From contig CANPWP010000003.1 in NCBI GenBank assembly GCA_947584595.1, positions 1 through 64,000 on the forward strand: DNA of 64,000 bases. Direction: 5' to 3'. Of the stretch, positions 11,067 through 21,095 are shown in pieces. Each line of letters begins with the position of its first letter. Within the stretch, counting starts at the first letter, position 1. The notes below the pieces were generated by a model. That model did not search any database and had not been told where the DNA came from. It saw nothing but the letters and a program-made list of their open reading frames with translations. Source of the DNA: an uncultured Clostridia bacterium. GTDB taxonomy: Bacteria; Bacillota; Clostridia; Oscillospirales; Acutalibacteraceae. The translations under genes and the position numbers were made by a program.

Positions 11067-11385
11067 TAAAAGTTTTTGGGTCACTTTTTTCAAATAAGTT
11101 ACTTTATTGACGAACATCCTAAAAATTTAATGAAATGATATAAAAAAGCAAACGTTTCAGTTAAGAAAAGTAAAAGTTTTTGCGTTGCCTTTTTCAAATA
11201 AGTTACTTTATTAACGAACATTCTAAAAATTTAATGAAATGATATAAAATAGCAAACGTTTCAGTTAAGAAAAGTAAAAGTTTTTGCGTCGCTTTTTTCA
11301 AAAAGCGACCGAGGAACAAAGGTCGAGAAGCCCTTTGTCGCAGTCACTGACTGCGAAACCTGCCTTTTAATTCATAACAAAAAAA
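11067..11385. repeat. Tandem repeat, 104-bp period (about 2 full copies plus partial third) ending in a hairpin-rich module
   Basis: taaaagtttttg recurs at 11067, 11171, 11275; caaataagttactttatt[ga/aa]cgaacat[c/t]ctaaaaatttaatgaaatgatataaaa recurs. Confidence 0.85.
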
Positions 11386-11486
11386 TTGCTTTTCAAAAAA
11401 TTACTGAAAGACAAGGTAGTAATCCCTATGTCATTGCTAATTGCAAAACTGCAATCTATAAAAAATTTTTGAAAAATTATATATAA

Positions 11487-12089
11487 TTATAAAATACCGT
11501 ATAAATCCTCAAGAGCTTCACCTACAAATTCTTTGTTTTTTGTAAGCAAGGCAATAGTGGTTTTGTAAAATAATTCGGGATTTTTATGGAAGTTAGTCTT
11601 AATCAGCTTAGCTTGATTTTTGTCGGGAGCAAAAATTTCAAAATTTAAAAGTTCAACGCTTCCTCCCGAAATACTGCATTTAACCTTGTAACCGTTTTCC
11701 TGCTTTGTAATGATAACAGCATTTTCTTTTTCAACTCTTCTCTGTTCAAGCAGCATTAATGCGCAGGTGTAGGCTTTATTCTTAACGGTGTAAGACAATG
11801 TGCTTTCAAGCTGGGTTGCAATCATTTTTCCGTTTTCACTTACAAAATATAGCTTTTCATTATCACTGTTGTTTTTGGGAACAATATTTTTGTGAGAAAT
11901 CAAATCATCAAAGCAAGAGCTTGTTTCAAAATAATTTGCAAGTCCCTGCTTTTGTATAGTTTCAATAACGACCTCTTTGCTCATAGGTACGCCGACAGAG
12001 TTCAGTATATAACAAATCAAAGTACGAATTTCATTTTTGCTTCTAATTCCGCCGGGAACAATTCCCTCATCAAAAGTATCAAATGCCAT
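11487..12089 (-). CDS. DUF4364-family protein
   Basis: MAFDTFDEGIVPGGIRSKNEIRTLICYILNSVG...KQGLANYFETSSCFDDLI. Confidence 0.8.
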   Translation of the reverse strand: MAFDTFDEGIVPGGIRSKNEIRTLICYILNSVGVPMSKEVVIETIQKQGLANYFETSSCFDDLISHKNIVPKNNSDNEKLYFVSENGKMIATQLESTLSYTVKNKAYTCALMLLEQRRVEKENAVIITKQENGYKVKCSISGGSVELLNFEIFAPDKNQAKLIKTNFHKNPELFYKTTIALLTKNKEFVGEALEDLYGIL

Positions 12090-12222
12090 TCTATCACCTG
12101 CTTTAAAATAAAAATATCAATAATATTATTATATATTGTACCATAAAAAATTTCATTTGTGTAGATTTATTGACTATTTATTTTTATAATGATATTATTA
12201 GTCTAAGGAGGTTTGAATAGGG

Positions 12223-12684
12223 ATGAACGTGGAACAATTTATGCCGTTTGTGTGGTTAGGAATCGCAGTGATCCTTGCAATTGTAGAAGTATCAACTACC
12301 CAGCTTGTTTCAATTTGGTTTGTTGTAGGCGCAGTTGCATCAGCAATTTCAACGGCATTTACGGATGATTTAACAATACAAATAATTGTGTTTGTTTTAG
12401 TTTCTGCAATATGTGTTATAATTACAAGACCTTTTGTAAAAAAGATAACAAAAAATAAGAAAACAAGCACAAATGCAGACAGCTTAATCGGAAAAACGGG
12501 TATTATAACAATAGAAGTAAATAATACCCTTGCACAAGGTCAGATAAATGTCAGCGGTCAGATATGGTCCGCAAGAAGCAGCAACGATAAGCAGATTTTA
12601 AGTGTTAATGAAAAGGCACGAGTTAAGGAAATTTCAGGTGTTAAACTGATTGTCGAGCCTGTAGAAAATTTTGAGGAGGAATAA
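12223..12684 (+). CDS. NfeD-family membrane protein
   Basis: N-terminal TM helices plus C-terminal OB-like domain (LIGKTGIITIEVN...GQIWSARSSN). Confidence 0.85.
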   Translation: MNVEQFMPFVWLGIAVILAIVEVSTTQLVSIWFVVGAVASAISTAFTDDLTIQIIVFVLVSAICVIITRPFVKKITKNKKTSTNADSLIGKTGIITIEVNNTLAQGQINVSGQIWSARSSNDKQILSVNEKARVKEISGVKLIVEPVENFEEE

Positions 12685-12686
12685 TT

Positions 12687-13616
12687 ATGAATACAGATTT
12701 TATGATACCTTTAGGTTTGATTGTAGGAATAATAATAGCAATTTTTATTATTATTGCAATTGTAAGAAATATAAAAATCGTGCCGCAGGCACACGCTTAT
12801 GTAATTGAAAGACTGGGTGCATATTATGCAACTTGGGAAACAGGACTTCACCTAAAAGTACCTTTTATAGACAAAATTTCAAAAAAAGTATCTTTAAAGG
12901 AACAGGTAGTAGATTTCCCGCCTCAGCCTGTAATTACAAGAGACAACGTAACAATGCAGATTGATACTGTCGTTTATTTTGAAATTACAGACCCAAAGCT
13001 TTATACCTACGGTGTTGAACGCCCGATAAGCGCTATTGAAAATTTAACAGCAACTACATTGCGTAACATTATAGGTGATTTGGAGCTTGACAGCACTCTT
13101 ACATCAAGAGATACTATCAACGATAAAATCAGAATTATTCTTGATGAAGCTACAGACGCATGGGGAATAAAGGTTATCAGAGTTGAGCTTAAGAACATTC
13201 TTCCGCCGAGAGAAATTCAGGACGCAATGGAAAAGCAGATGAAGGCGGAGCGTGAAAGAAGAGCAAGAATTCTTGACGCCGAGGGCGAAAAACGCAGTCA
13301 GATTCTTGTTGCAGAGGGTATGAAAGAAAGTGCAATTTTAAAAGCAGATGCTGTCAGAGAAACAAAAATCCGAGAAGCAACAGGTGAAGCAGAAGCCATC
13401 AGAGAAGTACAGCAGGCTTATGCAGACGCACTTAAAATGCTTAATGAAGCTGCTCCCTCAGACAGAGTTATTGCAATTAAAAGCCTTGAAACATTCCAAA
13501 AAGTTTCAGACGGAAAGGCTACAAAAATTATCATTCCGTCAGATATTCAGAATATGGCGGGACTTATCAGTTCTGCAAAAGAATTGTGGTCAGATGTACC
13601 GAATAATAAAGAATAA
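12687..13616 (+). CDS. SPFH/stomatin-prohibitin family protein (QmcA-like)
   Basis: VPQAHAYVIERLGAYYATWETGLHLKVPFIDKISKKVSLKEQV; coiled-coil ERERRARILDAEGEKRS. Confidence 0.92.
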   Translation: MNTDFMIPLGLIVGIIIAIFIIIAIVRNIKIVPQAHAYVIERLGAYYATWETGLHLKVPFIDKISKKVSLKEQVVDFPPQPVITRDNVTMQIDTVVYFEITDPKLYTYGVERPISAIENLTATTLRNIIGDLELDSTLTSRDTINDKIRIILDEATDAWGIKVIRVELKNILPPREIQDAMEKQMKAERERRARILDAEGEKRSQILVAEGMKESAILKADAVRETKIREATGEAEAIREVQQAYADALKMLNEAAPSDRVIAIKSLETFQKVSDGKATKIIIPSDIQNMAGLISSAKELWSDVPNNKE

Positions 13617-13620
13617 ATTA

Positions 13621-13656
13621 AATGTGCATAGGGGATTTCCTTATGCACATTTTTTA
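13621..13656 (+). terminator. Rho-independent terminator
   Basis: aatgtgcataggggatttccttatgcacattttttat. Confidence 0.7.
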
Positions 13657-13757
13657 TGGTGTTTATAAGTTTTGAATAAATAAAAGCTTGCAGTAAAAAA
13701 GAAAAAATTGTACGTTTTTTTTAAAAAACTTTTTCTAACAATAAACATAAAGGAAAA

Positions 13758-13870
13758 TTAAAAGTTTTTTGCTCAGCCGTTTTTAAGAGAGCTTATGAGG
13801 TCCAAAGTGCGAAAAGCTCCTTAATACATTCAGTGACCGCAAAATTTGCAATTAATAATAATAAAACTTG
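13758..13870. repeat. Diverged copy of the dispersed hairpin-containing repeat also seen near 11.28 and 55.73 kb
   Basis: taaaagttttttgctcagccg...gaggtccaaag.gcgaaaagc...cagtgaccgcaaaat aligns by eye to 11275-11385 and 55735-55815. Confidence 0.55.
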
Positions 13871-13998
13871 TTTTTCAAATATCGACCAAATAATTCTTTA
13901 TACGTATTGAAATTTTTTATGCTTTCAAATATAATATTAAATGTATGTTATTTTTTACTTTGTAATGTAAAATTATCTTCATAAAAAGGAGAATGAGT

Positions 13999-14496
13999 AT
14001 GAAAAAAGTTGCAATTATTATGGGTTCTGACAGCGATTTCCCCGTTGTTCAGAAAGCTGTTAAAAAACTAAAAGAATTTGATGTTCCCTATGAGGTTCAC
14101 GTAATGAGCGCTCACAGAACACCCGAAGCCGCCTGCGATTTTGCAAAAAATGCAAAGAAAAACGGTTTCGGGGTAATAATTGCCGCAGCAGGCATGGCAG
14201 CACATCTTGCAGGAGTTCTTGCGGCAAATACAACACTTCCCGTAATCGGTATTCCAATTAAGTCAGCCGCATTTGACGGAATGGATGCACTTTTAGCAAC
14301 GGTTATGATGCCAACAGGAATTCCTGTAGCAACTGTCGCAGTTGACGGCGCAGGCAACGCAGGAGTTTTAGCAGTAGAAATTCTTGCTTTATCAGACGAT
14401 ATTCTTGCAGAAAAATTGGAAGCTATGAAAGAAACAATGGCAAAAGAAGTGGAAAAGAAAGATAAGGATATTCAGGCTAAGGTGGAAGAGCTTTGA
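13999..14496 (+). CDS. purE: N5-carboxyaminoimidazole ribonucleotide mutase
   Basis: VAIIMGSDSDFPVVQKA...VMSAHRTPE...AAAGMAAHLAGVLA; start chosen 7 nt after aaggag. Confidence 0.95.
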   Translation: MKKVAIIMGSDSDFPVVQKAVKKLKEFDVPYEVHVMSAHRTPEAACDFAKNAKKNGFGVIIAAAGMAAHLAGVLAANTTLPVIGIPIKSAAFDGMDALLATVMMPTGIPVATVAVDGAGNAGVLAVEILALSDDILAEKLEAMKETMAKEVEKKDKDIQAKVEEL

Positions 14497-15938
14497 AAAG
14501 TTTAATTTTAACACAAAACGATAAGATCCATGAGGAATGCGGTGTATTCGGCTTTTATAATAATGATAAAGATTTAAATACCGTAGATATAACCCGATAT
14601 GCACTTTTCGGACTTCAGCACAGAGGTCAGGAAAGCTGCGGTATTGCGATTAATGAAGACGGAGAGTTTAAAATAGTAAAAGATATCGGAATGGTGTCAT
14701 CCGTTCTTAATAAGAAAGCAATAGAAAAATTGCCTAACGGTAAAATTTCGGTAGGACATGTAAGATATTCAATTACAGGCGGACTTACAAGAGCGGCCGC
14801 CCAACCTATTGTAATGCGTTATATTGAAGGCGCAATTGCTCTTGCAAATAACGGAGCAATAACCAATTTCCCTGAAATCAGAAAAGAACTTGAAAACGGC
14901 GGAGCACTTTTTCAGTCTAATTCTCACGCAGAGCTTATTTCTTATGTAATTGCCTCAGAGAGAGTAGATAAAAACAGTATAGAAGAGGCAGTAATCAATG
15001 CCGTGAAGAAATTAAAAGGAGCTTATTCAATTGTTTTAAGCTCACCAAATAAACTTATCGGTGTTCGTGACGGTCACGGTTTCCGTCCTCTTGCAATAGG
15101 CAAACTTAAAAACAGTTATATGCTTGCGTCTGAAAGTTGTGTATTCGACAGCTTAGGCGCAGAGCTTATCCGAGATGTTGAGCCGGGCGAAATGGTAGTA
15201 ATTGATAAAGACGGACTGCACAGCTATAAAAATATTGTATCAAAAAAACCGTCATTTTGTATTTTTGAATATGTTTACCTTGCCCGACCCGACAGCGTAA
15301 TTAACGGTATAAGCGTGTATTCCGCAAGAAATAAGGCAGGTCAGTTGCTGTACAAAGAGCATCCTGTTGACGCCGATGTTGTATGCGGCGTGCCTGAATC
15401 CGGAATCCCTGCGGCACAGGGATTTTCACAGGCTTCGGGAATACCTTTCATTACAGGATTTGTCAAAAACAAGTATGTAGGCAGATATTTAACCGATAAT
15501 TCTTCAAGAGATAAAAAAGAAACTGTCCTTATGACAAAACTTACAGCACTTAAAGCTAATGTTAAGAATAAAAAAGTAGTTGTAATTGATGACTCAATTA
15601 TTAAGGGAGAAACCTCGGCTCATATTGTTAAACTGATGCGTGACGCAGGAGCAAAGGAAGTACATATGAGAATAAGTTCACCGCCGTTTTTAAATACCTG
15701 TTATTTCGGAACAAATATAAGTAAAGAAGATAACCTGATTGCCAACAGAATGTCGGTGGAAGAAATCTGCAAGGAAATAGGTGCGGATTCTTTGGGATAT
15801 TTAAGTATAGACGGCGTAAGAGAGATTGCCGAGGGTTCAACAATTGCTTGCTGTGACGGCTGTTTCAGCGGTGATTATAAGGCGGACTTGCCAAAATCAA
15901 TCTTTGTAGATAAATTTGCGCAAAAAATAGAAAAATAA
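14493..15938 (+). CDS. purF: Amidophosphoribosyltransferase
   Basis: ECGVFGFYN, GLQHRGQESCGI, PRTase VVVIDDSIIKGETS. Confidence 0.95.
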   Translation: MKSLILTQNDKIHEECGVFGFYNNDKDLNTVDITRYALFGLQHRGQESCGIAINEDGEFKIVKDIGMVSSVLNKKAIEKLPNGKISVGHVRYSITGGLTRAAAQPIVMRYIEGAIALANNGAITNFPEIRKELENGGALFQSNSHAELISYVIASERVDKNSIEEAVINAVKKLKGAYSIVLSSPNKLIGVRDGHGFRPLAIGKLKNSYMLASESCVFDSLGAELIRDVEPGEMVVIDKDGLHSYKNIVSKKPSFCIFEYVYLARPDSVINGISVYSARNKAGQLLYKEHPVDADVVCGVPESGIPAAQGFSQASGIPFITGFVKNKYVGRYLTDNSSRDKKETVLMTKLTALKANVKNKKVVVIDDSIIKGETSAHIVKLMRDAGAKEVHMRISSPPFLNTCYFGTNISKEDNLIANRMSVEEICKEIGADSLGYLSIDGVREIAEGSTIACCDGCFSGDYKADLPKSIFVDKFAQKIEK

Positions 15939-15955
15939 AATGGAGTGTGGTTTTA

Positions 15956-16990
15956 ATGAACAGCTTTTCAGAGAGCTACAAAGAAGCAGGAGTTGACGTA
16001 ACTGCCGGTTATAAAGCAGTTGAGTTAATGAAAAAACACGTTCAAAGAACGAAAACAGACGGAGTCGTATCAGGAATCGGAGGCTTCGGCGGACTTTTTG
16101 CCCCTGACTTAACAGGAATAAAAGAGCCTGTATTGGTAAGCGGCACAGACGGCGTAGGAACAAAGCTGAAACTTGCATTTTTGCTTAATAAACACGATAC
16201 GATCGGTATTGATGCAGTTGCAATGTGCGTAAACGACGTTGTATGCTGTGGAGCAAAACCACTCTTCTTTTTAGACTATATCGCAGTTGGTAAAAATGTG
16301 CCTGAAAAGGTTGCAGAAATTGTATCAGGTATTGCAGAGGGCTGTGTACAGTCAGGCAGTGCTTTGGTAGGAGGAGAAACAGCAGAAATGCCCGGTTTCT
16401 ATCCTGCTGATGAATATGATGTTGCCGGTTTTTCGGTTGGTCTTGCAGATAAAGCAAATATGATTGATTCTTCAAAGCTTGAAGAGGGCGATATTTTAAT
16501 CGGACTGCGTTCATCAGGCGTTCATTCAAACGGTTTTTCACTTGTAAGAAAAGTATTCGGTATAAATGAACAAACAATTAATAACATATATCCGGAGCTT
16601 GATAAGCCTCTTGGCGAAACTCTTTTAACACCTACGAAAATTTATGTTAAGCCGATTTTAGCTTTGATTAAAGAAGTAAATGTTAAAGCAATATCCCATA
16701 TAACAGGCGGCGGATTTTATGAGAATATCCCCAGAATGTTGACAGACGGTTTCTGTGCCAAAATCAATAAAGTCGCTGTTCCTGTATTGCCTATTTTCAA
16801 TGTAATTCAAAGAGAGGGTAATATTTCAGAACACGATATGTTTAATACATTTAATATGGGTGTAGGTATGGTTACAGCCGTTGCTAAAGAAGATGTGGAA
16901 AAAGCACTCCAAGTTCTTAAAGAAAACGGTGAAGATGCAGTTGTACTCGGTGAAGTTATTAAGGGTGAAAAGGGAGTAGTGTTTGCTTAA
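15956..16990 (+). CDS. purM: Phosphoribosylformylglycinamidine cyclo-ligase
   Basis: YKEAGVDVTAGYKAVELMKKHV, SGTDGVGTKLKLA, GGETAEMPGFY; start at ATG 15956 (ORF track uses upstream GTG 15947). Confidence 0.95.
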   Translation: MNSFSESYKEAGVDVTAGYKAVELMKKHVQRTKTDGVVSGIGGFGGLFAPDLTGIKEPVLVSGTDGVGTKLKLAFLLNKHDTIGIDAVAMCVNDVVCCGAKPLFFLDYIAVGKNVPEKVAEIVSGIAEGCVQSGSALVGGETAEMPGFYPADEYDVAGFSVGLADKANMIDSSKLEEGDILIGLRSSGVHSNGFSLVRKVFGINEQTINNIYPELDKPLGETLLTPTKIYVKPILALIKEVNVKAISHITGGGFYENIPRMLTDGFCAKINKVAVPVLPIFNVIQREGNISEHDMFNTFNMGVGMVTAVAKEDVEKALQVLKENGEDAVVLGEVIKGEKGVVFA

Positions 16991-17616
16991 TGAAAAACAT
17001 TGTGGTACTCGTTTCAGGCGGAGGAACAAACCTACAGGCTTTGATAGACGCCCAAAATAACGGGGAAATAAAGCAGGGCAAAATAACCTGTGTCGTTTCT
17101 TCAAACCCAAATGCCTATGCTCTTGAAAGGGCGGAGAAAAACTTCATTGATAAAGTAGTTATCAGAAAAAAAGATTATGAAACCTTTGAAGAATACGATA
17201 ACGCTTTAACAGAACTCTTAAAAAGTAAAAATGCAGATTTAGTGGTGCTTGCAGGATTTATGACCGTACTTGGAAAACAGGTCATAAATGCTTTTGAAAA
17301 TAAAATTATCAATATTCATCCTGCGTTGATTCCCAGCTTTTGCGGACAAGGCTTTTATGGACTGTATGTTCATCAGGCAGTACTTGAAAAAGGGGTCAAA
17401 ATTACAGGAGCGACAGCTCATTTTGTAAACGAAGTGTGTGACGGCGGACCGATCATAATGCAAAAAGCAGTAGAAGTAAAAAACGGAGATACGCCTGAAA
17501 TCCTGCAAAAGCGTGTAATGGAGCAGGCGGAGTGGAAGATACTTCCAAAATCTGTTGCATTATTCTGTGAAGGAAAAATAAAAGTAGAAAATAATAAAAC
17601 AATAGTAGAGGAGTAA
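16990..17616 (+). CDS. purN: Phosphoribosylglycinamide formyltransferase
   Basis: VLVSGGGTNLQALIDA, INIHPALIPSFCGQGFYG, TGATAHFVNEVCDGGPII. Confidence 0.95.
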   Translation: MKNIVVLVSGGGTNLQALIDAQNNGEIKQGKITCVVSSNPNAYALERAEKNFIDKVVIRKKDYETFEEYDNALTELLKSKNADLVVLAGFMTVLGKQVINAFENKIINIHPALIPSFCGQGFYGLYVHQAVLEKGVKITGATAHFVNEVCDGGPIIMQKAVEVKNGDTPEILQKRVMEQAEWKILPKSVALFCEGKIKVENNKTIVEE

Positions 17617-17620
17617 TAAT

Positions 17621-18337
17621 ATGAAACCGATTTCTATTGAAAAAGATTTAAACTCAAACGTATATCCGGGCAGAGGAATTTTGCTTGGCAAATCTGCCGA
17701 CGGAAAAAATGCGGTAATTGCTTATTTTATTATGGGCAGGTCGGAAAACAGCCGTAACAGAATATTTGTTGAAGAGGGAGAAGGTATCAGAACACAGGCA
17801 TTTGATGAATCAAAGCTTGAAGACCCGTCGCTTATTATTTATGCTCCCGTAAGAGTATTAAATGATACAACCATAGTTACAAACGGCGATCAGACTGACA
17901 CAGTTTATGACTTAATGGGTGAAGGCAAAACATTTGAACAGTCATTAAAAACAAGAGAGTTTGAACCTGATCCGCCTAACTATACTCCTCGAATTTCAGG
18001 TATAGTAAATACGGTGAACGGAAAAATGGATTATGCGCTTTCAATTTTAAAAAGTGCAAACGGCAATCCCGATTGCTGTGAAAGATACACTTTCACATAC
18101 GATAATCCTCTTGCAGGAAATGGACATTTTATCCATACTTATATGACAGACGGAAATCCCCTTCCCAGCTTTGAGGGAGAGCCTAAACTTGTTGAAATAG
18201 GCAATGATGACATTGATATCTTTGCAGATAAGCTGTGGACTTCATTAAATAAAGAAAATAAGGTGTCGCTTTTCGTAAGATATATTAATCTTGAAACAAA
18301 AGAAGTTACATCAAAAATTATCAATAAAAATAAATAA
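17621..18337 (+). CDS. IMP cyclohydrolase, PurO-like family
   Basis: YPGRGILLGKSADGKNAVIAYFIMGRSENSRNRIFVEE...; located between purN and AICAR formyltransferase. Confidence 0.82.
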   Translation: MKPISIEKDLNSNVYPGRGILLGKSADGKNAVIAYFIMGRSENSRNRIFVEEGEGIRTQAFDESKLEDPSLIIYAPVRVLNDTTIVTNGDQTDTVYDLMGEGKTFEQSLKTREFEPDPPNYTPRISGIVNTVNGKMDYALSILKSANGNPDCCERYTFTYDNPLAGNGHFIHTYMTDGNPLPSFEGEPKLVEIGNDDIDIFADKLWTSLNKENKVSLFVRYINLETKEVTSKIINKNK

Positions 18338-18350
18338 TGGAGGGTCTATA

Positions 18351-19529
18351 ATGAACGAGTTAGAATTAAAATACGGCTGTAACCCAAATCAAAAACCGTC
18401 TAAAATTTTTATGAAAAACGGCGGAAATCTGCCTATCACAGTTTTAAACGGAAAGCCCGGCTACATTAACTTTCTTGATGCATTCAACAGTTGGCAGCTT
18501 GTAAAAGAGTTAAAGGAAGCAACAGGACTTGTTTCAGCAGCGTCTTTTAAGCACGTAAGTCCCGCAGGAGCGGCAGTTGCAACTGAGCTTTCTGACACAT
18601 TAAAGAAAATTTATTTTGTAGACGATTTACAGCTTTCACCCCTTGCAAGTGCATATGCAAAGGCAAGAGGAGCAGACAGAATGTCCTCATACGGCGATTG
18701 GGCGGCGCTTTCTGATATTTGCGATTTAGAAACAGCAAAACTTTTGCAGAGAGAAGTTTCCGACGGCGTAATTGCACCGGGTTATACAGACGAGGCACTT
18801 GCTATATTGAAAACAAAGAAAAAAGGCAGCTACAATATTGTTCAAATTGACCTCGATTACGTTCCCGAGGAAATTGAGCATAAAGATGTATTCGGAATCA
18901 CTTTTGAGCAGGGAAGAAATAACCTGAAAATTGACGAAGAATTTCTAATGCAAAATATTATAACAGAGAATAAGAACTTGACAGAGGAAGCAAAACGTGA
19001 CCTTTTAATTGCACTTATTACATTGAAATATACACAATCTAATTCAGTTTGCTACGCAAAAGAAGGACAGGCTATAGGCGTAGGAGCAGGTCAGCAGTCA
19101 AGAATACACTGTACCCGTCTTGCAGGAAATAAGGCAGACATTTGGTATTTAAGACAGCACCCGAAGGTAATGGCACTTGACTTTGTAGATAATATCCGTC
19201 GTCCCGACAGAGATAACACAATTGATGTCTATATTTCCGACGATTATGAAGATGTACTTGCAGAGGGTGTATGGCAGCAGTTCTTTAAAACAAAACCCGA
19301 ACCTTTAACAAGGGAAGAAAAGAAAGAATGGCTTAAAACTCAAAGCGGAGTATCTTTAGGTTCAGATGCATTCTTCCCGTTCGGAGATAACATTGAAAGA
19401 GCAAAGAAAAGCGGCGTAGAATTTATTGCACAGCCGGGCGGCTCGATTCGTGATGATAATGTAATAGATACCTGCAATAAATACAATATGACAATGTGCT
19501 TTACAGGAATTAGACTATTCCACCATTAA
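18351..19529 (+). CDS. Standalone phosphoribosylaminoimidazolecarboxamide (AICAR) formyltransferase, equivalent to the PurH C-terminal domain
   Basis: LKYGCNPNQKPSKIF, SFKHVSPAGAAV, GVGAGQQSRIHCTRLAG, AQPGGSIRDDNVIDTCNKY; no N-terminal cyclohydrolase domain; start at ATG 18351 after ggaggg. Confidence 0.93.
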   Translation: MNELELKYGCNPNQKPSKIFMKNGGNLPITVLNGKPGYINFLDAFNSWQLVKELKEATGLVSAASFKHVSPAGAAVATELSDTLKKIYFVDDLQLSPLASAYAKARGADRMSSYGDWAALSDICDLETAKLLQREVSDGVIAPGYTDEALAILKTKKKGSYNIVQIDLDYVPEEIEHKDVFGITFEQGRNNLKIDEEFLMQNIITENKNLTEEAKRDLLIALITLKYTQSNSVCYAKEGQAIGVGAGQQSRIHCTRLAGNKADIWYLRQHPKVMALDFVDNIRRPDRDNTIDVYISDDYEDVLAEGVWQQFFKTKPEPLTREEKKEWLKTQSGVSLGSDAFFPFGDNIERAKKSGVEFIAQPGGSIRDDNVIDTCNKYNMTMCFTGIRLFHH

Positions 19530-19559
19530 TCTGGTTTGTTATAGAAAAAGGTGATTAAT

Positions 19560-20825
19560 ATGAACATTTTAATGATTGGTTCGGGCGGAAGAGAACACGC
19601 TTTGATTAAAAAACTTCTTGAAAGTCCAAAATGCACAAAGCTGTATTGTGCACCCGGCAACGGCGGTATATCCAAAGATGCGGAAATTGTTAATATTTCT
19701 GTAATGGATAAGGAAAAAATGGTTGATTTTGCAAAGAAAAATGCAATCGACCTTGTTTTCGTAGCTCCTGACGACCCGCTTGCAGACGGTATGGTAGACG
19801 CTTTTGAAGAGGCTGGGATCCGTGCCTTCGGCCCCAATAAAAAAGCGGCTGTAATAGAGGCGTCAAAGGTTTTCTCAAAAGACCTTATGAAAAAATATGA
19901 TATACCCACTGCGATGTACGAAACCTTTGATAATTCTAAACAGGCAATTGAGTTTATTGAAAAAAACAATACTTATCCTATTGTAATTAAAGCAGACGGT
20001 CTTGCTTTGGGAAAAGGTGTAATCATTGCTAAAGATTTTAAAGAAGCAAAAGAAGCCGTAACATCAATTATGGAGGATAAAAAGTTCGGTGAATCAGGCA
20101 ACCATATTGTAGTGGAAGAATTTTTAACAGGCCCTGAAGTTTCCGTACTTGCATTTACAGACGGTAAATGCGTTAAGCCTATGGTAAGCTCAAAAGACCA
20201 TAAACGAGCTTTTGATAATGACGAGGGTTTAAATACAGGCGGTATGGGAACAATCAGTCCAAACCCCTATTATACTGACGAAATTGCAAATGTTTGTATG
20301 GATAAAATTTTCGTACCTACCATTAAAGCCATGAATAAAGAGGGGAGACCTTTTAAAGGATGTCTTTATTTTGGACTTATGATTACTCCAAACGGCCCAA
20401 AGGTAATTGAATATAATGCACGTTTCGGTGATCCCGAGGCTCAGGTAGTACTTCCAAGACTTGATACCGATTTAATAGATATTTGCGAAGCTGTAATTGA
20501 CGAAAAGTTGTCAGACCTTGAAATCAAATGGAAAGACGGCGCAGCGGCATGTGTAGTTATTGCAAGCGGCGGTTATCCTGTTGCTTATGAAAAAGGTAAA
20601 GAGATTACAGGCTTAGACGAAAACGGTCAGATTGACGGAGTAATTGTTTATCACGCAGGAACAAAGTTTGAAAACGGTAAATTTCTTACAAACGGCGGAA
20701 GAGTTTTAGGCGTAACGGCAATAGCTGAAAATCTTGATAAAGCACTTGATAAAGCTTATAATGCAGTATCAAAAATAAAATTTGACGATATGCATTTCAG
20801 AAAGGATATCGGCAGAACAAAATAA
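19560..20825 (+). CDS. purD: Phosphoribosylamine-glycine ligase
   Basis: MNILMIGSGGREHALIKKL, DGLALGKGVIIA, ARFGDPEAQVVLPRL. Confidence 0.95.
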   Translation: MNILMIGSGGREHALIKKLLESPKCTKLYCAPGNGGISKDAEIVNISVMDKEKMVDFAKKNAIDLVFVAPDDPLADGMVDAFEEAGIRAFGPNKKAAVIEASKVFSKDLMKKYDIPTAMYETFDNSKQAIEFIEKNNTYPIVIKADGLALGKGVIIAKDFKEAKEAVTSIMEDKKFGESGNHIVVEEFLTGPEVSVLAFTDGKCVKPMVSSKDHKRAFDNDEGLNTGGMGTISPNPYYTDEIANVCMDKIFVPTIKAMNKEGRPFKGCLYFGLMITPNGPKVIEYNARFGDPEAQVVLPRLDTDLIDICEAVIDEKLSDLEIKWKDGAAACVVIASGGYPVAYEKGKEITGLDENGQIDGVIVYHAGTKFENGKFLTNGGRVLGVTAIAENLDKALDKAYNAVSKIKFDDMHFRKDIGRTK

Positions 20826-20838
20826 AAAATTAAAATTA

Positions 20839-20870
20839 AAGTCCGGATTTTAGTTGTCCGGACTTTTTTA
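20839..20870 (+). terminator. Terminator of the purine operon
   Basis: aagtccggattttagttgtccggactttttt. Confidence 0.75.
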
Positions 20871-21035
20871 TTGCATATAAAGATACAAAAAAGCCGCCAT
20901 ACAATTTGTAAGACGGCTAAGCGTGACGAAAAACCTATAAAATAGAAACAGAACAAAAAGTTTCTACTCTTTTCCCTCCCTTGACAATAAAATCGTAAAT
21001 TTAATATTAAAAAGTAAAACATTTAAGTAAAATAT

Positions 21036-21095
21036 CACCTCCCTCTGACGAGGGAGGTGGCTGCGGATTCGCCGCAGACGGATGGAGAGAAAACG
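21036..21095. repeat. Double-palindrome intergenic repeat
   Basis: cacctccctctgacgagggaggtg then ctgcggattcgccgcag, followed by acggatggagag. Confidence 0.65.

Noticed and set aside
13880-13998. Looked for a purine riboswitch upstream of purE
   Set aside because: The conserved purine-aptamer loops were not found; only an AT-rich leader is visible.
16185-16577. 130-aa minus-strand ORF opposite purM
   Set aside because: Antisense shadow in a conserved operon.
19526-19969. 147-aa minus-strand ORF opposite purD
   Set aside because: Antisense shadow; composition mirrors purD codons.
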